Source: Methylobacterium sp. B4
GTDB lineage: Bacteria > Pseudomonadota > Alphaproteobacteria > Rhizobiales > Beijerinckiaceae
DNA: 64,000 nucleotides
Direction of reading: 5' to 3'
Assembly: GCF_003201865.1 (NCBI RefSeq)
Contig: NZ_QJJJ01000001.1
Coordinates: forward strand, 310,001 to 374,000
The notes under the pieces were generated by a model. That model saw only the letters and a program-made list of their open reading frames with translations, did not search any database and was not told the DNA's origin. The position numbers were made by a program, and so were the translations under genes. Position 1 is the stretch's first letter. Every line of letters begins with the position of its first letter. Below, piece after piece: positions 37,320 to 47,668 of this stretch.

Positions 37320-38267
37320 TTACAGTTCGGCGGCGAAGGCGGCGATGCCGAGACCGGCGCCGAACTCGGCCCGGGCGGTTTCGCGGCGGGTGCCCTGGCC
37401 CTCGACGATGGCGTAGTTCGCACGGTCGGCGAACAGGGCTTCGAGAATGCCGACATTCATGCGGTGGCCGCCGCAATAGGAGCGGTAGGCGCCCTGGATC
37501 GGCAGCCCGGCCAGCGCGAGATCGCCGACCGCGTCGAGGAACTTGTGGCGGACGAACTCGTCCGCGTAGCGCAGGCCTTCCGGGTTGACGACCGCGGTCT
37601 CGCCGACGGCGACCGTGTTGTCGAGGGAAGCGCCCAGCGCGAAGCCGGCTTTCCAGTAGCGCTCCACGTCCTTCATCATGCCGAAGGTGCGGGCGCCCGC
37701 GATCTCGCGGCGATAGGCGGCCGGGGTGAGGTCCATCGCCTTGCGCGAGCGGCCGATCACCGGGGATTCGAAGTCGATCTCCACGTCGAGGCGGAAGCCG
37801 CGGTCGATCGGGCGGAGTTCGGCGAAGGCGCGGCCGGCCTCGATGCGGACCGGCTGGAGCACCTTGATCCAGCGGCGCGCGGCGCCGCAGGTGGCGAGGC
37901 CGACGCTGTCGATCGCCTGGACGAAGGGACGGGCGCTGCCGTCGAGGATCGGCATTTCGGGGCCGTCGATCTCGACCAGAGCGTTGTCGACGCCGAGCCC
38001 GTAGAGGGCCGACATCAGGTGCTCGATGGTGGCGACGGCACCGGTCTCGACATCACCGATGACGGTGCAGAGTTCGGTGGCGGAGACGCAGGCGTAGTGG
38101 GCCTTGATCAGCCGGTCGTTGCCGGTCGTGGTGCCCGTTCGGAGGAACGCGATACCGTGGTTGGCTTGAGCGGGGTGGATCGTGATCTCTGCCGGGTTTC
38201 CGGAGTGAACTCCGATTCCGGTGAGGGTCACGGACGTTTTGAGCGTTGTTTGTTGGTTCGTCCGCAT
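37320..38267 (-). CDS. lpxC: UDP-3-O-acyl-N-acetylglucosamine deacetylase
   Basis: Zinc-dependent deacetylase, the committed step of lipid A synthesis, cytosolic. 315 residues. Zinc-site and active-site blocks: IEHLMSALYGLGVDNALVE (His), GPEMPILDGSARPF, and later KFLDAVGDLALAG with the second His in YCGGHRMN. MRTNQQTTLKTSVTLTGIGV is the expected start. Lies between ftsZ and bamD, as in other alphaproteobacteria. It is often regulated by proteolysis rather than transcription. Confidence 0.97.
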   Translation of the reverse strand: MRTNQQTTLKTSVTLTGIGVHSGNPAEITIHPAQANHGIAFLRTGTTTGNDRLIKAHYACVSATELCTVIGDVETGAVATIEHLMSALYGLGVDNALVEIDGPEMPILDGSARPFVQAIDSVGLATCGAARRWIKVLQPVRIEAGRAFAELRPIDRGFRLDVEIDFESPVIGRSRKAMDLTPAAYRREIAGARTFGMMKDVERYWKAGFALGASLDNTVAVGETAVVNPEGLRYADEFVRHKFLDAVGDLALAGLPIQGAYRSYCGGHRMNVGILEALFADRANYAIVEGQGTRRETARAEFGAGLGIAAFAAEL

Positions 38268-38619
38268 ACCTTAGCCCTCGGCCAGGATCCTGCCCGCGCA
38301 CCCCCGTCTCGGGGGCACGGTGTGGGGAAGTCCGTCCGCTGCTTGAAGCCTCTGCGAGCGCTGTCGGGTCGAGCGACCGTCCGCGCCTTCTGTCGTTCCG
38401 GAAGCGTGTATAGCTGTGGCAATCAGGGCGGCCAAATCACGGATTCTTACGATCTGTTACAGCCACGGTTTCGCCACGATTTCTGAAAAGCAATTTGAAT
38501 TCAGTACGTTAACAAACAGATAAACCCGGGACCTTGCGGTCCCGGGCCTGTGGCTGAAATACCCCACTGCGTGCCGATAGGGGCTCGGTTGCCCCCATCG
38601 ATCCACAGGCGATCCGCAC
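38268..38619. other. Intergenic region between ftsZ and lpxC, with ftsZ terminator
   Basis: 352 bases. A strong terminator for ftsZ is present on the minus strand: CCCGGGACC, loop GCAA, GGTCCCGGG, then TTTATC (38546-38521). Upstream of lpxC, around 38450-38520, lies an AT-rich stretch (GCAATTTGAATTCAGTACGT on the plus strand), a likely place for the lpxC promoter. No gene seen. Confidence 0.75.
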
Positions 38620-40371
38620 TCAGTTCGCCTGACGGCGAAGGAAAGCGGGGATTTCGAGCTGGTCGTCTTCCATCATCCGGGGCGGCAGGGCGCGGCCCTG
38701 CGCGTCCAGGTTGCCTTGAGCCGGGCGGTATTGCGGCGCCTGGGGCGCCGGAGCACGCAGGGCCGGCTCGACGCGCGGCGCCGGGGCCGGAGCGGGAGCG
38801 CGGGCGGCCGGGGCCGGGGCGGTCTCGGCCTCCTCGCGGCGACCGCCGAAGCCGACGGTGGCCAGGCGGCGCAGCAGGGTCATGCGCTTGGAATCCTGGC
38901 TCGGCTCCGGCTGGGACTCCTCGCCGCGGCTCTTGAGGATCTGCGCCTGGGTGTGGGGCGGCAGGTCCGAGATCTGCGGCATGCGCGGCGCGCGGGCGAT
39001 CTGCGGGCGCGGCGGCACATAGGGGCCGTTCGCTTGGGCGACGGGCTCCGACGCGCTCATCGGAGCCGCCGGCTCGTAGGCGGGCACGGCGGCGCGGGCG
39101 GGCGCGTGGGTCAGGACGACATCGTGGTGATGCGCCATCGGGGCGGGCTCGGCGCGCAGGGATTCGGCGCGCAGGGGCTCCGGCGCGGCGGGCTCGGCGA
39201 GAAGCGGCCGGGACGCGGGGGCGGATTGCGGCTCGGGCGCCGCGGCGCGGGCTGCGGGCTGATGAACCGGCTGGTGCGTCGAGGCGGGGCTCAGCGCGGC
39301 GGAGGCGCGGGCCCGGGCCTCGGAGCGCAGGCGCTCGGCCACCTCGGCGATGCGCTGCTCGGTCTGGGCGATCTCCGGGTTGTTCGGGGAATCGGCCGAG
39401 ATCAGCGCCGGCTCGATGCCGGTGGCGACCACCGAGACGCGGATGATGCCGTCGAGGCTCTCGTCGAAGGTGGCGCCGAGGATGATGTTGGCATCCGAAT
39501 CGACCTCTTCGCGAATCCGCGTCGCGGCCTCGTCGAGTTCGTACAGGGTGAGGTCCGAGCCGCCCGTGATCGAGATCAGCAGGCCGCGCGCACCCTTCAT
39601 CGACACGTCGTCGAGGAGCGGGTTGGCGATGGCGGCTTCCGCGGCGCGGTTGGCGCGGTTCTCGCCGGAGGCCTCGCCCGTGCCCATCATCGCCTTGCCC
39701 ATGCCGCGCATGATCGCGCGCACGTCGGCGAAGTCGAGGTTGATCAGGCCTTCCTTGACCATCAGGTCGGTGATGCAGGCCACGCCCGAGTAGAGCACCT
39801 GGTCGGCCATCGCGAAGGCGTCGGCGAAGGTGGTCTTCTCGTTGGCGACCCGGAACAGGTTCTGGTTCGGGATCACGATCAGGGTGTCGACCGCCGCCTG
39901 AAGCTCCTGGATGCCGGCTTCCGCCGTGCGCATCCGGCGCATGCCCTCGAACTGGAAGGGCTTGGTCACGACGCCGACCGTGAGGATGCCCATGTCACGC
40001 GCCGCGCGGGCGATGACGGGGGCTGCGCCCGTGCCGGTGCCGCCGCCCATGCCGGCGGTGATGAAGGCCATGTGCGCGCCCGAGAGCTGGTCGCGGATCT
40101 CGTCGATCACCTCCTCGGCCGCCGCCGAGCCGACTTCCGGGTGCGAGCCGGCGCCGAGGCCCTGCGTGACGCCGATGCCCATCTGGATGACCCGCTCGGC
40201 CTTGGAGGAGGTGAGCGCCTGGGCGTCGGTGTTGGCCACGACGAACTCGCAGCCGAGCAGGCCCGATTCGATCATGTTGTTGACGGCGTTGCCGCCCGCG
40301 CCGCCGACACCGAAGACGGTGATGCGGGGCTTGAGTTCCCGGATGTCCGGAGCCTGAAGAGAGATGGCCAT
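38620..40371 (-). CDS. ftsZ: Cell division protein FtsZ with long C-terminal tail
   Basis: Tubulin-like GTPase that forms the division ring. 583 residues from [10 protein letters not shown], longer than the usual ~400 because of a roughly 230-residue proline/alanine-rich linker. Tubulin signature GGGTGTG at about 109-115, GTP site [10 protein letters not shown]. The C-terminal peptide [13 protein letters not shown], which binds FtsA and other partners, is intact. Long linkers of this kind are normal in alphaproteobacteria. Has its own terminator; ftsA precedes it by about 105 bases. Confidence 0.98.
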   Translation of the reverse strand: MAISLQAPDIRELKPRITVFGVGGAGGNAVNNMIESGLLGCEFVVANTDAQALTSSKAERVIQMGIGVTQGLGAGSHPEVGSAAAEEVIDEIRDQLSGAHMAFITAGMGGGTGTGAAPVIARAARDMGILTVGVVTKPFQFEGMRRMRTAEAGIQELQAAVDTLIVIPNQNLFRVANEKTTFADAFAMADQVLYSGVACITDLMVKEGLINLDFADVRAIMRGMGKAMMGTGEASGENRANRAAEAAIANPLLDDVSMKGARGLLISITGGSDLTLYELDEAATRIREEVDSDANIILGATFDESLDGIIRVSVVATGIEPALISADSPNNPEIAQTEQRIAEVAERLRSEARARASAALSPASTHQPVHQPAARAAAPEPQSAPASRPLLAEPAAPEPLRAESLRAEPAPMAHHHDVVLTHAPARAAVPAYEPAAPMSASEPVAQANGPYVPPRPQIARAPRMPQISDLPPHTQAQILKSRGEESQPEPSQDSKRMTLLRRLATVGFGGRREEAETAPAPAARAPAPAPAPRVEPALRAPAPQAPQYRPAQGNLDAQGRALPPRMMEDDQLEIPAFLRRQAN

Positions 40372-40477
40372 GTGGTCGTGCCCTTCGTGACTTTCGATTG
40401 CCTGGTTCGACGCCGTGTTCGACGCCTGCCCTGTCTTGCTTGTCCCGCGCTGGCCTCGCTCCGGCGCGGGTCGTCCT

Positions 40478-41800
40478 TCAGAAGCTTTCCCGGATCCAGC
40501 GACCGACCCGGGAGAAGTATCCGTCCGTTCCCGTGCCGGCGAAGGCGCCCTGCCCCCGCGGCTCGAAATGCTCCGCATGTGCGACCTGCGGGTAGACCAG
40601 CAGGCCGACGGCGGCTGAGAAGGCGGGGCCCTTGGCCGCCTCGGGCAGGCCGCGGATACCGAGCGGGCGCCCGATCCGGACCTGTCCCTGGAGGATGCGG
40701 CGGGCCGTTTCCGGCAGGCCGACGAGCTGACTGGCGCCGCCCGTGAGCACGACTCGGCGCCCGGCCTGGGCACCGAAGCCCGCGTTGCGCAGGCGGTCGC
40801 GCACGAGTTCGAGCACCTCCTCGACCCGCGGCTTGACGATGCGCACGAGTTGCGAGCGGGGCACGTGGCCGGGGGCCTCGCCCTCGTCCTCGCCGACGCC
40901 GTGCACGGCGATCATGTCCCGCTCGTCGGAGGCCGTGGCGATGGCCGAGCCGTAGAGGGTCTTGAGCCGCTCGGCGACGGAGACGCGGGTGGAGAGGCCC
41001 CGCGCGATGTCCATGGTGACGTGGTGCCCGCCGACCGCGATCGCGTCGCAATGGACGAGGTGCCCACCCATGAACACGCCGACGCTGGTGGTGCCCCCGC
41101 CCATGTCCACGACGGCGCAACCGAGTTCCGCCTCGTCGTCCACCAGTGCGGAGAGGCCGGCCGCGTAGGGCGTGGCGATCACCGCATCGACGCCGAGATG
41201 GCAGTGCTCGACCGCCAGCATCAGGTTGCGCGCGGCGGCCGCTTCCGCGGTGACGACGTGCAGATCGACGCCCAGCGCGCTGCCGATCATACCGGAGGGA
41301 TCGATCACCGCGCCCTGCCCGTCGAGCGCGTAGCCGATCGGCAGGGCGTGCAGCACGGCCCGGCCGGGACTGACGCCGTGGGCGCTCGCGGTCTCCAGCA
41401 CGCGCTCCACGTCGGAGCCGGTGACGGTGCCGGAGCGGACGTTCACCCGCGCCTCAAAATGCTGCGAGGCGAGGCGCCCGCCGGAGATGTTGACGATGAC
41501 CGACTGGACCTCGGCCTTGGCCATCCGCTCGGCGGCGTGGACCGCCTGACGGATCGCGCCCTCGGCCGCCTCCAGATCGACGATGGCGCCGCCCTTCAGA
41601 CCCAGCGAGCGCTGGTGGCCGATGCCGATGATACGGGCGAGATGGGTGCGCCCGCGCAGGGTCGACATCGCCTCGGCCGGCTGCAACTCGGCGATGAGGC
41701 AGACGACCTTGCTGGTTCCGATATCGAGCACCGAGAGCGTCGCGCTCCGGCGGGCGGAGAGCGGCTTCAGGCGCGGCGTGAGGCCGTGATGGGTCTGCAT
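40478..41800 (-). CDS. ftsA: Cell division protein FtsA
   Basis: Actin-like membrane adaptor that tethers FtsZ to the inner membrane. 440 residues. Motifs: [17 protein letters not shown] at the N-terminus, the [16 protein letters not shown] phosphate loop, [15 protein letters not shown] (adenosine) and a C-terminal amphipathic tail ([14 protein letters not shown]) that would bind the membrane. In order after ftsQ and before ftsZ. Confidence 0.97.
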   Translation of the reverse strand: MQTHHGLTPRLKPLSARRSATLSVLDIGTSKVVCLIAELQPAEAMSTLRGRTHLARIIGIGHQRSLGLKGGAIVDLEAAEGAIRQAVHAAERMAKAEVQSVIVNISGGRLASQHFEARVNVRSGTVTGSDVERVLETASAHGVSPGRAVLHALPIGYALDGQGAVIDPSGMIGSALGVDLHVVTAEAAAARNLMLAVEHCHLGVDAVIATPYAAGLSALVDDEAELGCAVVDMGGGTTSVGVFMGGHLVHCDAIAVGGHHVTMDIARGLSTRVSVAERLKTLYGSAIATASDERDMIAVHGVGEDEGEAPGHVPRSQLVRIVKPRVEEVLELVRDRLRNAGFGAQAGRRVVLTGGASQLVGLPETARRILQGQVRIGRPLGIRGLPEAAKGPAFSAAVGLLVYPQVAHAEHFEPRGQGAFAGTGTDGYFSRVGRWIRESF

Positions 41801-41868
41801 CGGACGCTACCGGAACTCGCGGCGAAGGGCTCGGGACGGCACGGGGAGGCGGGCGGTTCGGGACGGGC

Positions 41869-42807
41869 TCATGTCGCCGTCCCCTTCTTCGGCTTCTTGC
41901 GGCTCTCGGCCCGGGCGGCCGCGGCCTCCTCGGTCAGGCGCACCACGACGCGGTCGGCCATGCGCAGATCGACGGCGATGATGTCCTTCTCCAGGATCCG
42001 ATTCTCGCGCTCCAGGCGGACGAGCCGGGCCAGAGCCGCGGCGGGTTCGGATTCGGGCAGGCGGATGTCGACGCCGTCGAGCTTGAGCGTCCAGCGCCGG
42101 CCGGAGACGTAGGTGCCGGCCCGGATGCGCGCGCCGAGCGGCCCGGCGGCCTCGATCAGGCCGAGATATTCCTGAAGGCGCTCGTTGGCGCCGGCGCCCA
42201 CCACGAGCGGCAGGTTGACGTAGCGCTCGTCGCGCAGGTCGTCGACGACCTTGCCGTCGGCGGCGATCACCTGAATCTCGCCGTTCTGCTGCCAGAGGGC
42301 GGCGGGCTCGCGCTCGACCTGATTGATGACGATCTCGTTGGGGTAGAGCTTGCGCACGGAGACGCTGGCGATCAGCTTCTCGGCGAGCAGACGCTCACGG
42401 GTGCGATCCACGTCGAGGAAGGGCACGGAGGAGCGCCAGTCGATGCCGGCGGCCTGCAGCACCTCGCGCTCGTACATCCGCGAGAGACCGGTGATGGTGA
42501 CGCGCTCGACGCCGAATCCGGCGAGCCGGGCAAGGATGTCGACGGGCCGGCCGTTCTCGGCGACGAAGCCGTCGTAGCGCCCGCTCACGACGAAGCCGGC
42601 GAGAGCGATGCCGCCGGCAAGCCCGGCGATCAGCGCCGTGCCCGCGAGCCGCGGCACGCGCGCCTCGATCGGCACCGCCGGCCTGAGGCGGCGTGCCGAC
42701 GAGAACCGCCTGAGGATCCTCGGGAGCCGAAGGCCCGCGAGGAGTCCGCCGCTGCCGGACGTGCCGGCGGCGTTCAGCGGTTGAGAGAAGCGTCCTCCAC
42801 CATCCAT
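41869..42807 (-). CDS. ftsQ: Cell division protein FtsQ
   Basis: Bitopic inner-membrane divisome protein. 312 residues: a cytoplasmic basic tail, one helix (GTALIAGLAGGIALAGFVVS), a POTRA domain (FGVERVTITGLSRMYEREVL) and a beta domain ending in AVDLRMADRVVVRLTEEA. Its start overlaps the end of ddlB by 34 bases, so a slightly later start could be used, but no in-frame ATG is close. Membership is also supported by its place between ddlB and ftsA. Confidence 0.93.
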   Translation of the reverse strand: MDGGGRFSQPLNAAGTSGSGGLLAGLRLPRILRRFSSARRLRPAVPIEARVPRLAGTALIAGLAGGIALAGFVVSGRYDGFVAENGRPVDILARLAGFGVERVTITGLSRMYEREVLQAAGIDWRSSVPFLDVDRTRERLLAEKLIASVSVRKLYPNEIVINQVEREPAALWQQNGEIQVIAADGKVVDDLRDERYVNLPLVVGAGANERLQEYLGLIEAAGPLGARIRAGTYVSGRRWTLKLDGVDIRLPESEPAAALARLVRLERENRILEKDIIAVDLRMADRVVVRLTEEAAAARAESRKKPKKGTAT

Positions 42808-43697
42808 CGGACGAGTTCACCGAAACTCAGGCCTGCGTGGGCCGCGATCTCCGGCACAAGGCTCGTCTGGGTCATCCCTGGCTGCGTGTTGACCTCCAGG
42901 ACGACGAGGGCGCCGGTTCCCCCCGGCGTGTCGTCGTAACGAAGGTCGGCACGGCTGACGCCACGGCATCCCAGTGCTTGATGCGCCGTTAACGCCAACT
43001 CTTGGACACGCTGGTAAAGATTTAGTTTAAGATCGGCCGGAAGGACGTGGATCGACCCCCCGCCGGCGTACTTCGCATCGAAGTCGTACCACTCTCCCGA
43101 GACGGGCTTGATCTCGGTCACCCCGAGCGCCCGGTCGCCCAGCACCGCGCAGGTCAGCTCGCGGCCGGCAACGTAAGTCTCTGCAAGGACTTCCTCCCCG
43201 TAGACCCACGCGTCGGAGGCCAGGATCCGGGGCGGTTCCGAGGCCGCGTCGCGCACGATGATGACCCCCATGGAGGAGCCCTCGGCGATCGGCTTCACGA
43301 CATAGGGAGGGGTTAACGGGTGTGACTTCGCCGCATCATGACGGTTAACGACCCGGCCCTCCGGGACGCTGACTCCGGCCGCGCGCATGACCGTTTTGGC
43401 ACGCTCCTTGTGCATCGCGAGCGCCGAGGCCAGCACGCCGGAATGGGTGTAGGGGATCTTCAGGATCTCCAAGAGGCCCTGGATCGTGCCGTCCTCGCCG
43501 GCCGGGCCGTGGAGCGCGTTGAGCGCCGCGTCGGGCGCCAGCTCAGTCAGCACCGTCGCGATGTCGGGCCCGACATCGACGCGGGTGACGCGGTACCCCT
43601 CCCCTTCCAGCGCCCCGGCGCAGGCACTGCCGGAGCGAAGCGAGATTTCCCGCTCGGAAGACCAGCCGCCCATCAGGACGGCGACGTGCTTGGACAT
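42774..43697 (-). CDS. ddlB: D-alanine--D-alanine ligase B
   Basis: ATP-grasp enzyme that joins two D-alanines for the peptidoglycan stem. 307 residues. VAVLMGGWSSEREISLRSG at the start, GEDGTIQGLLEI, PYVVKPIAEGSSMGV (ATP-grasp), and TQPGMTQTSLVPE with the magnesium site. It overlaps ftsQ and follows the SMI1/KNR4 gene. Confidence 0.97.
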   Translation of the reverse strand: MSKHVAVLMGGWSSEREISLRSGSACAGALEGEGYRVTRVDVGPDIATVLTELAPDAALNALHGPAGEDGTIQGLLEILKIPYTHSGVLASALAMHKERAKTVMRAAGVSVPEGRVVNRHDAAKSHPLTPPYVVKPIAEGSSMGVIIVRDAASEPPRILASDAWVYGEEVLAETYVAGRELTCAVLGDRALGVTEIKPVSGEWYDFDAKYAGGGSIHVLPADLKLNLYQRVQELALTAHQALGCRGVSRADLRYDDTPGGTGALVVLEVNTQPGMTQTSLVPEIAAHAGLSFGELVRWMVEDASLNR

Positions 43698-43758
43698 CGG
43701 CTAGAGCCTTTCAGGGCTGGTTGGGCGCCACGGGCGCACGATGGTGTGGGCGAGACAA

Positions 43759-44646
43759 TCAGGCCTCCTCGCCGAGGAGCCGGCCGCCGCGCAACGCGAC
43801 GCCCGCCTCGATGGTGACGCCGTGCCGCCGTAACCCGGCGAAGAAGCACGCGAAATCGGGGCGGCGGAAGGTGATGCGGCCGGGGCGATCCGGCGCGGTC
43901 GCGTCGAACAGCACCACGGACGGTTCGGAGGCCGCCTCCGCGTAGTCGAGGCAGAGCCAGAGGTCGGAGCCGTGGTTGCTGAGCGCGATCAGGCGATCGA
44001 TCTCGGGCAGCGCGGCGCGCCAGGACGCCTCCTCGCTGCCGAAATCGATGCCGTCACTGATCGCGCCGAGGCTCTCGAGCCGCTCCAGGCCGGCCAGGTC
44101 GAAGCCGGGCAGCACCGTCTGCCAGAGTTCGTCGGCCGCGCGCACCGCTTCGTCACCTTCAAATTCGAGGGGTGCGCCGGGGGAATCCGTGGCGAGGAAG
44201 TAGTCTGTCACCCCGCCGTTCCGCCGCCGGTAGAGCGCCCTGAGCGTTTCGGGCAGCCTCACCCCAAGGCGGGCTTCGGCCGCGCCGATCGCGGCCTCGG
44301 CCCTTGCCATCCAATCCCCGGCCTGCCTGTCCGCCTCGAAGAAGGAGTCGACGGTCGGGCCGTCGGGATCGATGAGAAGGCGCGGTTCCGGCTGCGGGGT
44401 CGAATCTCTCAGGCTGACGAAGCGCTCGGTGAGCCGGGTATGCGCGGCCTCGCAGCGAAGCCGAAGGGCCGCGTAGGCGTCCCGAGAGAGATGGGCACCG
44501 GGTTTCGCGTCGTCCCACCCGCAATTGAGCCGGTCGCGCAGGCGCAGGATGTCGCCGCCCGTCCGAGCCCGATCGGCCTCGACGGCGATGTCATCGACGA
44601 GCCTGCCGAGATGCTCGGTCAGGGCTGTGGGGTCGGTGGAAGCCAT
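43759..44646 (-). CDS. SMI1/KNR4 (SUKH) domain protein inside the division cluster
   Basis: 295-residue cytosolic protein. The core EARLGVRLPETLRALYRRRN, then GGVTDYFLAT, and later LIALSNHGSDLWLCLDY with SVVLFDATAPDR matches the SMI1/KNR4 fold. Family members often are immunity proteins to polymorphic toxins; others have housekeeping roles. No toxin gene is adjacent. It sits between murB and ddlB on the same strand, separated by 37 and 61 bases, so it is probably expressed with them. An N-terminal 90-residue helical extension is not recognised. Confidence 0.75.
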   Translation of the reverse strand: MASTDPTALTEHLGRLVDDIAVEADRARTGGDILRLRDRLNCGWDDAKPGAHLSRDAYAALRLRCEAAHTRLTERFVSLRDSTPQPEPRLLIDPDGPTVDSFFEADRQAGDWMARAEAAIGAAEARLGVRLPETLRALYRRRNGGVTDYFLATDSPGAPLEFEGDEAVRAADELWQTVLPGFDLAGLERLESLGAISDGIDFGSEEASWRAALPEIDRLIALSNHGSDLWLCLDYAEAASEPSVVLFDATAPDRPGRITFRRPDFACFFAGLRRHGVTIEAGVALRGGRLLGEEA

Positions 44647-44683
44647 GGGCGATGCGTCCTCCGCTCTCGACGCGGGCCAAGCG

Positions 44684-45616
44684 TCAGGCGGGCGTGGTCT
44701 CGCGGCCGATGCGCTTGATCTCCCAGTGCAGCTCGAAGCCCGAATGGTCGCGCACCCGGCGGCGCACCTCCTCGCCGAGCCCCTCGATGTCGGCCGCGGT
44801 GGCGCCGCCGCGGTTGATCAGGAAGTTGCAGTGCATCTCCGAGACCTGAGCCCCGCCCCGGACCAGCCCGCGACAGCCGGCGGCGTCGATGAGCTGCCAC
44901 GCCTTGCCGCCCTCCGGGTTCTTGAAGGTCGAACCGCCGGTGCGCTCGCGGATCGGCTGGGCGGCCTCGCGGGCCGCGGTCACCCGCTCCATCTCCGCCT
45001 CGATCTCCTCGCGGTCACCCGGCCGGCCCTGGAAGGACGCGCCCGTGAAGATCACGTCGTCCGGCGCCGAGGAATGACGATAGCGAAAGCCCATCTCGGC
45101 ATGGGTGAAGCTGCGGAGTTCGCCCTTGCGGTCGATGCCGCGGGCTTCGATCAGCACGTCGGTGGTTTCGCCGCCGTGCGCCCCGGCATTCATGCGCAGC
45201 GCGCCGCCGACGGAGCCGGGGATACCGCGGAAGAAGGCGAGTCCGTCGAGGCTGGCTTCCGCCGCCGCCTTGGCGAGGCGCATATCCGGCACGGCGGTGC
45301 CGGACCGGATGGTTTCGCCGTCGATCTCGACCGAGCCGAAGGCCTTGCCGCCGAGCCGGATCGTCACGCCGGGAATGCCGCCGTCACGCACGATCAGGTT
45401 CGAGCCGAGCCCGATCACCGTGACGGGCACCGACGGATCGAGCGCGGCGAGGAAGCTCGCCAGATCCTCCTCGTCGGCCGGGCTGAACAGCACCTGGGCG
45501 GGACCGCCGACGCGGAACCACGTGAGGTCTGACAGCGACTGGTTTGCGAGCAGACGGCCGCGGAGGCCGGGCGCGGCGGCGCGGATCTTTTCGATCAGAT
45601 CGGGAAAGGCGGTCAT
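44684..45616 (-). CDS. murB: UDP-N-acetylenolpyruvoylglucosamine reductase
   Basis: FAD/NADPH enzyme that completes UDP-MurNAc. 310 residues of the type I family. [28 protein letters not shown] (FAD-binding), [22 protein letters not shown](AP), and the catalytic GSTFKNPEG with the Ser-Thr-Phe segment. The ATG overlaps the stop of the DUF559 gene (ATGA). It is the next wall gene after murC in the cluster. Confidence 0.97.
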   Translation of the reverse strand: MTAFPDLIEKIRAAAPGLRGRLLANQSLSDLTWFRVGGPAQVLFSPADEEDLASFLAALDPSVPVTVIGLGSNLIVRDGGIPGVTIRLGGKAFGSVEIDGETIRSGTAVPDMRLAKAAAEASLDGLAFFRGIPGSVGGALRMNAGAHGGETTDVLIEARGIDRKGELRSFTHAEMGFRYRHSSAPDDVIFTGASFQGRPGDREEIEAEMERVTAAREAAQPIRERTGGSTFKNPEGGKAWQLIDAAGCRGLVRGGAQVSEMHCNFLINRGGATAADIEGLGEEVRRRVRDHSGFELHWEIKRIGRETTPA

Positions 45617-46212
45617 CCAGAGTCTCCCCCTCCCCCCGCACGCGGGGAGAGGGCTTCGGCGACCTCGTCGTCGCCGAAGCGAGGCGGCAGCCGGGGGTGA
45701 GGGGGCGGATCCGGAGGAGGCTCGCGCGTCGAGGCCCCCTCACCGTCGCCCTGCGGGCTCGTCGCGCCGGCGACCCAAGTCGGGCTTGCCCGATTTGGGC
45801 AACCTAGATCGGAACTCGGGTAAACCCGAGGTCCGAGGTCGTCGCGACCCTCTCCCCGCGAGCGGGGAGAGGGAGGAAGCGCGTCAAGGATTGTGTCTAA
45901 TACGCCGATGACGTTGTTCGAAACCTCCGCGTTCCAAAAACGGAGAACGCGGTAGCCACGCTCGACCAGCCATGCATCTTTCTCGGCGTCATAGTCGCTG
46001 TCCGCATGCTGACTGCCGTCGAGCTCGACGTTCAGCCTCGCCTCACGGCAGCAGAAATCCGCCACATACGGGCCGATGCTCTCCTGCCGGACGAACTTGA
46101 ACCCGGCGAGACGACGGTCGCGCAGACGAAGCCAGAGACGGCGCTCGGCCTCGGTCTGGTCATGCCGAAGCCGTTTGCGAAACTGCCTCCGCTCGTCGTC
46201 CGCGGGGCGCAC
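45613..46212 (-). CDS. DUF559 (endonuclease-like) protein with repeat-derived C-terminal tail
   Basis: GTG start at 46212, three bases after the murC stop. Residues 1-115 ([20 protein letters not shown], then [20 protein letters not shown] and [13 protein letters not shown]) match DUF559, a restriction-endonuclease-like fold with D...E...D/H residues seen as VELDGSQH. Function unknown. The remaining 84 residues (from [13 protein letters not shown]) are low-complexity and come from palindromic repeat DNA, so the original protein probably ended near residue 115. Its stop overlaps the murB start, coupling the two. Confidence 0.8.
   Translation of the reverse strand: MRPADDERRQFRKRLRHDQTEAERRLWLRLRDRRLAGFKFVRQESIGPYVADFCCREARLNVELDGSQHADSDYDAEKDAWLVERGYRVLRFWNAEVSNNVIGVLDTILDALPPSPRSRGEGRDDLGPRVYPSSDLGCPNRASPTWVAGATSPQGDGEGASTREPPPDPPPHPRLPPRFGDDEVAEALSPRAGGGGDSG
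45625..45873. repeat. Mosaic of palindromic intergenic repeats inside the DUF559 gene end
   Basis: Two copies of a GGGGAGAGGG palindrome: CCCTCTCCCCGC-GA-GCGGGGAGAGGG at 45848-45873, perfect, and a near copy at 45625-45653. Between them lie further small palindromes, CCCAAGTCGGGC-TT-GCCCGATTTGGG and CGGAACTCGGGT-AA-ACCCGAGGTCCG. A related copy is at 5604-5631. Families of this kind are dispersed through Methylobacterium genomes as I recall. On the minus strand they translate in frame, giving a tail of about 84 residues. Confidence 0.75.
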
Positions 46213-46215
46213 GCC

Positions 46216-47622
46216 TCATCCTTGCAACGCCGCCAGCTCTCCCGGCAACGCGTAGGCCCACTGGGTGATGGTGCCGGCGCCGAGGCAGACCACATAGTCG
46301 CCGGTCTGCGCGCGGCTGCCGACGAGGCGGGCCAGATCCTCCGGGCGCTCCAGGGCGACGGCGTCGCGGTGGCCGCGGGCCTTCAGGCCGCTGATCAGGG
46401 AGTCGCGGTCGATGCCTTCGATCGGTGCCTCGCCCGCTGCGTAGACGGGGGCGACGATCACCGTGTCGGCGTCGTTGAAACAGGTGCAGAAATCCTCGAA
46501 CAGCGACTGAAGCCGGGTGTAGCGATGGGGCTGCACCACGGCGATCACGTTGCCGTCGGTCGAGGCGCGGGCCGCGCGCAGCACCGCCTGGATCTCCACC
46601 GGGTGGTGGCCGTAATCGTCGAAGATCGTCGCGCCGTTCCACTCGCCCGTGCGGGTGAAGCGGCGCTTGACGCCGCCGAAGCCTGCCAGAGCCTTGCGGA
46701 TCGCGTCCGCCGGAACCCCGAGTTCGTGGGCCACCGCCAGAGCCGCGGTGGCGTTGAGGGCGTTGTGGCGGCCGGGCATCGGCAGGACGAGATCCTCGAT
46801 CTCCATACGGAAGCCGGGCCGGCGGTCGCGGATCATCACCCGGAAGCGGCTCTGACCGCCCTTCAGGTCGATGTCGATGAGGCGCACGTCGGCCTGCGGG
46901 TTCTCGCCGTAGGTGATGATGCGCCGGTCCTCGATATGTCCGACCAGATCCTGGACGATCGGATGATCGATGCACATCACGGCGAACCCGTAGAACGGGA
47001 TGTTGTCGATGAAGCGCCGGAAGGCGTCCTTGATCGCCTCGAACGAGCCGAAATGGTCGAGATGCTCCGGGTCGATGTTGGTGACGATGGCGACATCGGC
47101 CGGCAGCTTGAGGAAGGTGCCGTCGGATTCGTCGGCCTCCACCACCATCCATTCGCCTCCGCCCATGCGGGCATTGGTGCCGTAGGCGTTGATGATGCCG
47201 CCATTGATCACCGTGGGGTCGAGGTTGCCGGCATCGAGCAGCGTCGCGACCAGCGAGGTCGTCGTGGTCTTGCCGTGGGTGCCGGCCACCGCGACGCAGG
47301 ACTTGAAGCGCATCAGCTCGGCCAGCATCTCGGCGCGGCGCACCACCGGCAGGCGGCGCTCGCGGGCCTCGATCAGCTCCGGGTTGTCGCGGCGGATTGC
47401 GGTCGAGACCACCACCAGCGCGGCCTCCGCGACGTTCTCCGCCTTGTGCCCGACGAAGGTGCGGATGCCGTTCTCGGCCAAGCGCCGGACGTTGGCGTTG
47501 TCGTTCGCGTCCGAGCCCTGCACGGTGTAGCCGAGATTGGCCATCACCTCGGCGATGCCGGACATGCCGATGCCGCCGATGCCGATGAAATGGATGGGGC
47601 CGAGCTTTTCGGGCAGCTTCAT
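46216..47622 (-). CDS. murC: UDP-N-acetylmuramate--L-alanine ligase
   Basis: ATP-dependent ligase adding the first amino acid to UDP-MurNAc. 468 residues. [18 protein letters not shown] at the N-terminus, [18 protein letters not shown] (ATP P-loop), [11 protein letters not shown] and the later [11 protein letters not shown] block. Followed after three bases by the DUF559 gene and then murB. murG precedes it on the same strand by 46 bases. Confidence 0.98.
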   Translation of the reverse strand: MKLPEKLGPIHFIGIGGIGMSGIAEVMANLGYTVQGSDANDNANVRRLAENGIRTFVGHKAENVAEAALVVVSTAIRRDNPELIEARERRLPVVRRAEMLAELMRFKSCVAVAGTHGKTTTTSLVATLLDAGNLDPTVINGGIINAYGTNARMGGGEWMVVEADESDGTFLKLPADVAIVTNIDPEHLDHFGSFEAIKDAFRRFIDNIPFYGFAVMCIDHPIVQDLVGHIEDRRIITYGENPQADVRLIDIDLKGGQSRFRVMIRDRRPGFRMEIEDLVLPMPGRHNALNATAALAVAHELGVPADAIRKALAGFGGVKRRFTRTGEWNGATIFDDYGHHPVEIQAVLRAARASTDGNVIAVVQPHRYTRLQSLFEDFCTCFNDADTVIVAPVYAAGEAPIEGIDRDSLISGLKARGHRDAVALERPEDLARLVGSRAQTGDYVVCLGAGTITQWAYALPGELAALQG

Positions 47623-47668
47623 GTCACGAACCTTTTGAGCCCCGGAGCGCGCGGCATCCGGGACGAGA

